In this document: positions 57,416-64,000 of the stretch, piece by piece
Position numbering within the stretch: position 1 is the first letter of the stretch
Layout: every line of letters starts with the position of its first letter
Assembly: GCA_938743325.2 (NCBI GenBank)
Contig: OW568861.1
Span: 434,001-498,000 of the forward strand
From: Pycnococcus provasolii
Taxonomy: Eukaryota; Chlorophyta; Pseudoscourfieldiophyceae; Pseudoscourfieldiales; Pycnococcaceae
Direction: 5' to 3'
Length of the DNA: 64,000 bases
Notes under the pieces: model-generated
What the model saw: the letters and a program-made list of their open reading frames with translations, nothing else
Database searches by the model: none
What the model was told of the DNA's origin: nothing
Position numbers and translations under genes: made by a program

Positions 57416-57550
57416 TGTTATGGACTTGAAAGAAAGAGGATTAAAACATTACATCGCCGTTCCAACCCACATCCCTCGTAAAAGGATCAAAAAAAAGGAG
57501 CGCGAGCTACGCCTCCCTCCTATGTCTTTTTGCAATCCGACTCGTCGGCT

Positions 57551-59153
57551 TTAAGCGCTGCTTTTAACCACGTTCAGGTGGCCATCTGGAATCACGTCGT
57601 CGAGCTCGAGCTTCTCCTTCGAGCCGTCGGGGTAAACAACATCCGCGATCCGTCCTCGCTGGTTCACCTGTACAATCGCGGCAGGATACCACAACTCGTC
57701 GTCTGGCCAGAAGAGCTCCACCTGGCATCCCTGGAGTGTCATAATGTTTTCCTTTGGAGCAAAGATACGGCCGTCACTGGGCTTCGACACCGGCTCAGAG
57801 CTGTGGAAAGATGGCGGTGGAGGAAGGCTCTCGCCGCCTCCGCCGCCCGCTGCGCCTTCCGCCTTGCGCTTCCGCGACTCTCCGCCCCCGCTCGTCCCTC
57901 CCTTCTTCTTCGTCGCCTTGCCGCTCAACACCTCATAAACCGTAGGCAGGCCGTTGACGAGCTTAAACAGTCGGTCACGCTCATACCTGAATAATAGTCA
58001 TGTTTTTGGTGTGTAGGTTTTGATTGTATTGTGGTCGTTAGAAATGTCTGCAACATTCAATCAACATCAGAAAGATGACCCAAAAGAAACGCAACTTGTC
58101 AAACTTTGCTCCAAAGTAGAATGCCACCGCCATCAGCCACGCGTCGCTGTGCACGGCGACGAGCGAAAGCCAGTCCTTCTTCTGCATTCCGTCACGCGCG
58201 AAGTTGATGCCTAGTGCAGGCTCCGGCAGTTCTGGAGGCACCTCCTCTGCGGGTAGCGCCACCTCCCACGACCCATCATGATTTCCGTACAGGCACAGGT
58301 TCTCTTTGTCTGGGTCGCACTCGGCATAGAAGCGGTCAACCTCTGTTTTTGTTTTGGTTGGGTTGCATGGGAGAAGGTTTGTTAGGTTGAAATTCCGCGA
58401 ATATGTTTTTTCTCTCTCTCTCTTTCTCTCTCTCGTCGTGTGGACGTGTGCAACATGTTACCTCCAGGACCACAGGCAGATCTCGCACCACCACCGCGAC
58501 TTTTCTCCTTTTTTGATTTATTCAGGAGGAGAGCAAGTTGCCACACCATAACCTCACCACCATGACCCAGTGCACTCCTCACGCGAGTGCCCATGCGTCG
58601 CCACCGGCATCGAAATCACGAGCCGTACGTGCGAGCTCACGAACACGGTGGCAGGTTCCACACGCGCAAAAGAAACCGTCGCCGTGAGAAAACGCCACCG
58701 CACCCCCCCACCACCACCACTTCATCCGCAAACACAGGTGGCCGTGCCACCACCACCACCACTGAGGCAGGCGCATCACAGCGTCACCGTATGTCTGTCG
58801 AACGAGAATCACCATTCTCGGAGGGTCGAGGCTGCCATCATGCCTGGAATGGCTAAACAGCGCACACCCAATGACAATCAGCCCCAACATACGCGCACAC
58901 ACGCACACAAACCCACCGCCACCGGAACCCAAAACCCACCAAAACGACACCAAAACGAAATCGAGCCAAAATCACCAGCACAAATGAAAAGCAACAAACA
59001 AAAATCACCCAAGACCAAAAGAAAGAAATAAAAGACAAAAGAAATACAAATGCAGTACTACATACCTGAAGTGAGTGCGGTGATGAGTCCTTTGCGTCGC
59101 TGTTCGTAGTCGTGGAAGACCTCGTCGACGTTGCGCGGCGTCAGAGCCTCCAT
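57551..59153 (-). CDS. Alfin-like protein with C-terminal Tudor-like domain instead of PHD finger
   Basis: Exons 59153-59066, 58342-58105 and 57986-57551 join in phase (253 residues). Donors are GTATGT and GTTTGA, acceptors CAG. Residues 1-135 are the Alfin domain: [90 protein letters not shown] basic, Gly-rich linker follows. Plant Alfin-like proteins then end in a PHD finger binding H3K4me3. Here no Cys4-His-Cys3 pattern exists; instead [20 protein letters not shown] ... [15 protein letters not shown] resembles a Tudor/SGF29-like reader. It is a probable nuclear chromatin factor. Confidence 0.85.
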
Positions 59154-60136
59154 GCTGGAATGGCCTGGAATGGGAACGGAATAGGAGTGCCGTGCTTGAT
59201 GAGGGCGAGCGAGAGAGGGGGAGGGAGGGAGGGAAAGGGCAGGGAAAAAGACCATATGGACGGACGGACGAAGACAAGCATCTACGAGGGAAAACCCACC
59301 CACCCAGGGATACCCTAGAGCGTGTTCCTCTTTTGGACTGGAGGGAGCCTCGCCCGCCCGGCGCCCGGGGGGGCCGGGCACCGGGGGGGGGCTGAAAACC
59401 TGGAAACCCTCACACTCTCACAGGCTCACAGCAGGGTGCAGGGCCTCGAGGTGCAACAGGGGCCCCCGGATCCCTGAATTCCTCCCCCTCCCGGCAGCCC
59501 GGCGTGTTGTCTCCCGCTGGTCTTCCCGGGTTTTCCCGGGGGAGCTTGGGGGGAAATTATGCCCTTCTTTTCGATGGCTCCTCAGAGGGGTTTCGGAACT
59601 TGGTGAGGAGGAGCGGCACTCTCCGTCTTCCTGTCTCCACGCGCATGGCCAACCCTTTTGTCATATCTATCGTAGCGAAAACCCTACATACCGGGTAAAG
59701 TTTTACCTTTGTCCTGGAATCTCGCCTTTGTGATGAGCTTGATGAGGAACTTGATGAGAAGCGTCTTCCTTGATGTTTCTTGATTCTTCATGAGCTTGTG
59801 CCGTGAGCAGGGGCAAAAAGGAAAAATCTCGTTTCCCCGTTTTTCTCCGTTTTTCTGCGCTCGCTTCGAAGGCCGAAGCGGGAGCCTTGAGGAAGGCAGG
59901 AGAGAGGGGGATTTCACCCCTTTCCGCCTTCGCGCGCATGGTAAACTTTACGTGATGGCATCCATGACCGTCGAAGGAGCTGGGCTCTGGATTCGTGAAA
60001 CGGGCTCTCTCCCCTAAATCAACAGACCTTGATTTAGGGGTTCACGTTCGGACGGAAGGTTGTAACTTGTAAAGGTCAGTAATCTAACGTCAGCTTGTCT
60101 ACAGTACTGTATTATAATATAAGCTTACTTAGCGTA
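59154..60136. other. Gene-free region
   Basis: 5' flank of the Alfin-like gene. It holds a strongly G/C-rich stretch (59340-59400, runs of up to nine G) and a perfect hairpin at 60011-60040. Short open frames carry no recognisable domain. Confidence 0.45.
60011..60040. repeat. Perfect 12-bp inverted repeat (hairpin)
   Basis: CCCCTAAATCAA (60011-60022), loop CAGACC, TTGATTTAGGGG (60029-60040). The 3' arm resembles a single telomere-like unit. It lies about 100 bp downstream of the C45-type gene and could be a 3'-end signal or the remains of a repeat. Confidence 0.75.
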
Positions 60137-61396
60137 CTAAGGAGTCCACCTCACGTACGGCGACACGCCAAGCGCGAACACAGCCTGCACGAGCGTGCAC
60201 GTATCGTGCCCACCCTCGCCGCTCTGGTAGATGGGATACGCGACGTCCGCGTGGTCGAGAAGGACTGCCCAGACGCCCGCCATAAGACGCGTCGCATTGC
60301 CCCCACGCGCGACCGTCGCGTCGCGCAGCGTGCCCGACTGCCACAGCGCGCGCGCGCGACGCAAACGGTGCACAGAGCTCGGCTGAGGTCCCTCAGGTAC
60401 GGGAAGGCGCAGGTACGCATTCGCGTGGAACGAGAGCGACGCAACGCCAGAACCTGACGCGCCGCCACGGTCGTGCATGCGCAGAACGCTCGATCCATAC
60501 GAGGCTGGTCCAATCTCCACGCTCGTTATCACGCCCGCCGGGTCGCGCCATGCAAACACCTGCGCATTGTGCCCAACCGCCTGCCGACCCATGCTCAGAA
60601 CCTTAATCGCATCGTCCACGCTGCGCGACACGAGAGACGCGCGCGACACAAGGTTGCGCGCAAGCGGCGCCTCGGACACGGGTGATAGGCGAAGCGGGGA
60701 CAGCGCGTTGAACGTGACGGCAACGCCGTACGAATTCAGACCGAAGGCGGCGCTCGGAAGCTCACCAGCGTACGTGATGGCTGCAAATCGTGCGCCGTCA
60801 TCATTTCCCGTGATATCGCCGCCGCCGCACCCGACGGGGGCGTCCACCCAGTAGAGCAAGCCGGCATCCTCGCACGCGCCATCCTCGTTGTGTCCCACCA
60901 CGCGCGGCATTTGAACGTCGAGTGGTGCAACGAGTTGGTCAGAGCAGTGCGTGACGTGGGGTATATCCTTCACGTACGACGCGCACACGTACCTGAGCTC
61001 CTTTCTCAGGTTCAGCAGCACGAGGTCGTCGCGCGATACGCCCGCGCCGTCGGCTGTGCCATTCACCTCCGCGGCGAACCGCGGAAATGTCTGCTCGTTT
61101 GCCCTCCACATTTCCTGCAGGATGGCTGCCCGCTCACCTCCCTCCGCCATGCACGTCCTCAGCGCAGCGAGGTCTCTGCTTTTAGACACTCGCGTGGCGA
61201 CCTCCTGCGCGAATCGCACGCCGATGGCTCGTCCAAATGCATGCGGCGTGGTGCACGCGTGGTCGTCGCTTTCGACGCGCAGTGACGGGATACTGGGCGG
61301 TCCTTGCGGCAGTTGGCTGTCTTGCATTGGCGCTGGCCGAGCTTGCGCGTGAATGACGAGCAGGGCGCACGCAGCCACGAGGCACCGACGTCGCAT
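60137..61396 (-). CDS. C45-family (acyl-transferase-like) hydrolase with signal peptide
   Basis: 419 residues from ATG 61396. It starts MRRRCLVAACALLVIHAQA, a signal peptide. The body resembles the Ntn-hydrolase C45/AAT family: a candidate nucleophile Cys in HVTHCSDQLVAP after a long prodomain, then the hallmark VVGHNEDG. Members self-cleave before the nucleophile and hydrolyse or transfer acyl groups on amides. It is probably secreted or in a lytic compartment. The frame is open without a stop back into the upstream helicase frame, but the 98 bp between them look like 5' flank or intron, so it is treated as its own gene. Confidence 0.78.
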   Translation of the reverse strand: MRRRCLVAACALLVIHAQARPAPMQDSQLPQGPPSIPSLRVESDDHACTTPHAFGRAIGVRFAQEVATRVSKSRDLAALRTCMAEGGERAAILQEMWRANEQTFPRFAAEVNGTADGAGVSRDDLVLLNLRKELRYVCASYVKDIPHVTHCSDQLVAPLDVQMPRVVGHNEDGACEDAGLLYWVDAPVGCGGGDITGNDDGARFAAITYAGELPSAAFGLNSYGVAVTFNALSPLRLSPVSEAPLARNLVSRASLVSRSVDDAIKVLSMGRQAVGHNAQVFAWRDPAGVITSVEIGPASYGSSVLRMHDRGGASGSGVASLSFHANAYLRLPVPEGPQPSSVHRLRRARALWQSGTLRDATVARGGNATRLMAGVWAVLLDHADVAYPIYQSGEGGHDTCTLVQAVFALGVSPYVRWTP

Positions 61397-61493
61397 GCCT
61401 ACCGTAGTACTACGAACCAACACTCGCAGGCGGATTATTCGCGGGGGAAAAGGCCAGAGGAAAAAAAAGTAAAACACGAGGTAACATACATAC

Positions 61494-63439
61494 GAAGGGA
61501 ATTCTGAGGTTCTGAGGTGGATCCCCAGATTTGCGTGTAAATTCCGTAAAACGTGGTGGCGCGCGAGCAGCTCGCACATTCGCGTGATCTCGTTGAGTCC
61601 TGGAAGGAAGATGAGGACGGCGCCGAGAGAGCCGCCGCCCTGCGCCGCCTCGTACGCATGAGCTGGTCCCCCCTCCACAAAGAGCGCGTCCAGGCACCGC
61701 AGGATGAGATCAACGTCAACCTCGTCTGGATCCGCGCTCATCTGGTAGGCGTCCAGCGCGCGACGACTTGCGTCTGCTTGGTTGCGCACTCCCACCTCGT
61801 CTGCGTGCGCGAGAAGCATCTGCGCCACGTCCACCTTGCCGAACCGCGTTGCCCACTCGTGCGCCGTGTCAAGGATCCCACCTCCTGGGGCTACTCCTGG
61901 CGACGATCCGGGCAGAGCGATGGAAGCGTCCGCACCGAATCTGCTGAGCAGCGCAAGCGCCGCGTCGGCATTGCCCTTAGCCGCGGCCACCATCAGAGGC
62001 GTCGCCTGCGTTTCGCTGTGGCGGAAATTGACCAGCGGATACAGCGGTGCTCCGCCAGCATTCGGCGGTGGCAGGCACACGCTCGCGACGACGTTGAGAA
62101 GTGCCTCCCAGTCGGATAGTGCACCACTGAGAAATGCGCCCGTGATCGCCTTGTCCATGCTCGCTTCTATCGCATCGGCATCGCCAGCGGGGACATGCGA
62201 CCGCCACGCGTCTGCTGGCCGTGCTTGCCTTTCCGCATCCATCTCTCGCCTAGCCACAGCCGTGGCTCCCGTGAGGTCGAGTACGTCCTCGAGGAAAAGT
62301 TCCTCGACGGGATGCGTAAATCCGGGCACGTTCACGGTATTCACAACGAGCCCCTGTCTCTCGAAGTACGACTGGATGGAGTCCGCCTCGACGGTCGCTG
62401 ACATGAGCACGAGCCTGATGCGAGGGAAGCACGCCTGCAGCGTTTCCACGAGGGCAATCATGCAGAAGTCTGCCGCAACGTCGCGCTCGTGTATCTCATC
62501 CATGACGACGTGCGTGACATCTTCCAGCCCGTGCGCCTCGAGCGACGACGCGTCCTTGACGCTTTCGTCGTCGTCGTCTGCACTTGCTGTTCCAAATTCA
62601 CCGGCACCGGCACTGCTGAGTCGGCGCAGAAGCACGCCATTTGTCACGAACATCAGGCTGGATTGTGCGCCTCCTCTCGTCTCGAGCCGCACGCTGTATC
62701 CCACCTCGTCGCCCGCACCGTTGAATCCACGCTCGCGTCCAACGCGCTCAGCGACGGACATGGCGGAGACTCGCCTTGGTTGCGTGCACAGCACGCGGCA
62801 TCGCTCTCCTCGCGCCCACGCGTCGTCGAGGATGAACTGTGGCACTTGTGTGGTCTTGCCGCATCCCGTTTCGCCGACGACGACCGTGACAGCGGACTGC
62901 CTGATTGTAGTCGTGAGCGTTTCGCGATACGCCGCAACGGGAAGCTTCGCGGCAGATTCGACGATAGGTGCTGTTGCTGGCGAAATTCTTGCGGCGTTGC
63001 TGCGCTTGAGTTCGTGAGCGATTTTCGCGTCATCCCACAGCAGCGGACTTTGAGGGCTGAGACGTTTTTCTGCCCTCTTTTGCTTTTTGTTGTGTGTATT
63101 CTTTTTTGCTTGAGACGCCGTTTGAGCGGCGTTTCCTCTCAGTTCCTTTTCCGTCGGCGGGTACGTTTCGAAGTGCGCACGCAGCAAGGCGATGTGTTCC
63201 GGCGCGGCGTGCAGCGGCAGTGGCGGCGTCAAGCCTTCCCCTTTCGTCGACGATCCGCCGTTGTCTGCGCCGTCCCCGTTGTTGTTGTTGTTGTTGTTGT
63301 TGCGCTTGTGGTTTGGTTTGTAGACGTGTACGCGTCGGTCGGCGCCGGTTCCGTGCGACTTTGACGTCCACCCTCGTCGCAGTGCTTCGGCGTGTACGTA
63401 AGCGCGGTCGTCCCCGCTGAGTGGATCCGAGAACTTCAT
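61494..63439 (-). CDS. R3H/DEAH-box RNA helicase with ankyrin repeats, 3'-incomplete (YTHDC2/NIH-like)
   Basis: About 648 residues from ATG 63439. An R3H-like domain (about 5-45), a poly-Asn stretch, then RecA1: GETGCGKTTQVPQFIL (I), TQPRRVSAMSVA (Ia), MDEIHERD (II, DEIH) and LMSATV (III). Ankyrin-like repeats (ATPLMVAAAKGNADAALALLSRFGAD) interrupt the two RecA lobes, as in YTHDC2 and plant NIH. RecA2 begins (AVLIFLPGLNEI) and stops at a possible GTATGT donor (61493). No motif V/VI, HA2 or OB domain is found downstream; a C45 gene follows at once. It is either truncated or its last exons lie elsewhere. Confidence 0.72.
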
Positions 63440-63798
63440 GGTGGTCAACGACTCGTCGAGTTGAAACTCGTCGAGCTGGCTGATGACTTGTATGCGCGTG
63501 GATTCCGCGACGGGACGAACTGTGCCGTCGCGGCGACGCGTGCCTGAAGGACGTCCATTCCCCTCCCTCCCCTCGCTCCCCGTTGTGTTTTTAGGTTATG
63601 TTTTTCCCTCGGGACGAGGGGGGGGCGGGGGACCAGGGCCCCGTTTATTTGGTCGGGCTCGGGCTTTTGGTCCAGGATGCGTCCCTACTCCCTAAAGGTT
63701 TCCTCCCTATGTTTTAGGAAGGCCTACTATCACGACTATCAAATTATAACGCTACTGTACCGTCCCAGGTCCCCCCTTCCTTACTATATATCACAATC
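63440..63798. other. Intergenic region between divergent genes
   Basis: C/T- and G-rich flank of the helicase gene; runs of G near 63620-63635. No gene is seen. Confidence 0.4.
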
Positions 63799-64000
63799 AT
63801 GTCGAAATTCACGAAAATCATGGCGGCCCTCTCCGCCTCTGAGTGGACTACGCTCGACCAGTGTTGGGATGCTATGGGTGATGGGAAGCCGAGCAACAAG
63901 CGAGTATTACGCGAAGGCCTCGGCATGTTGGTACGCGATGGATATGTTATAAGGCGCTACCGTACTGGGCGCCGTTCGAACGAGAAAGAGCTTCCTCAAG
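63799..64000 (+). CDS. Small winged-helix-like protein, partial (runs off window)
   Basis: ATG at 63799 opens a frame to the window end (67 codons so far): MSKFTKIMAALSASEWTTLDQCWDAMG then KRVLREGLGMLVRDGYVIRRYRTGRRS. The helix-turn-helix, 'wing' with basic residues and length suggest a winged-helix DNA/RNA-binding domain. No family is named. Confidence 0.5.
   Translation, partial: MSKFTKIMAALSASEWTTLDQCWDAMGDGKPSNKRVLREGLGMLVRDGYVIRRYRTGRRSNEKELPQ

Noticed and set aside
60137-63439. One 1100-residue helicase-hydrolase fusion protein
   Set aside because: The frame is open throughout, but the junction encodes a Phe-rich, non-conserved stretch that contains a good GTATGT donor, and the second part begins with its own Met and signal peptide.

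Overview
This window is nuclear DNA from a eukaryotic alga, most likely a small, GC-rich green alga (Chlorophyta, prasinophyte grade; a Pycnococcus- or Chloropicon-like organism is possible, but that is inference). The evidence is spliceosomal introns with GTRYGT donors near 5' ends, plant-type proteins with N-terminal plastid leaders (IspH, an HCF173-like SDR/CIA30 protein, a light-harvesting protein, a Ycf23 homologue), an Alfin-like protein, an RRA-type arabinosyltransferase, and EFL in place of EF-1alpha. TTAGGG runs lie at several internal places. About 30 protein genes are supported. They are closely packed on both strands and most have no intron.

Layout. 0.2-5.3 kb: a coiled-coil/proline-rich membrane protein, a class V aminotransferase with a signal peptide and a KSEL C-terminus, and an AP2-like + AlkB-like fusion. 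5.3-7.4 kb: telomere-like sequence, an 879-bp tandem duplication and a tRNA-like locus whose 3' part precedes its 5' part. 7.6-13.5 kb: two inverted copies of a repeat enclosing a light-harvesting protein, an uncharacterised ORF, an APS reductase without Fe-S cysteines, and a flavodoxin transcribed divergently from it. 13.5-15.9 kb: a broken Ty1/copia-type remnant with a second tRNA-like locus and a Tudor-like ORF. 15.9-26.5 kb: a coiled-coil protein, an RCC1-repeat protein, the HCF173-like protein, two plastid membrane proteins, a Nudix hydrolase and delta-COP. 27.5-39.2 kb: a small membrane protein, an O-methyltransferase, EFL, TMEM231, cyclin L, an ELMO-domain protein, IspH and ARPC4. 39.8-57.4 kb: an unknown protein, a CTFxP-repeat protein, Ycf23, VAMP7, the RRA-like arabinosyltransferase, alpha-amylase, an alpha/beta hydrolase, NOG1 and a protein kinase. 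57.5-64 kb: an Alfin-like/Tudor protein, a C45-type hydrolase, a 3'-incomplete R3H/DEAH/ankyrin helicase and a partial winged-helix-like ORF.

The most interesting unit is the 5-kb stretch between the inverted repeats. An Fe-S-free form of APS reductase (APR-B type) and flavodoxin, the iron-free replacement for ferredoxin, share one divergent promoter of 417 bp, with an FCP/LHCX-like antenna gene alongside. This reads as a small iron-sparing module. Other unusual architectures are AP2+AlkB, and an Alfin domain whose C-terminal PHD finger is replaced by a Tudor-like domain. Several genes point to a ciliated stage (TMEM231, possibly the CTFxP protein) and to hydroxyproline-rich glycoproteins (RRA-like arabinosyltransferase, SPPPP-bearing protein).
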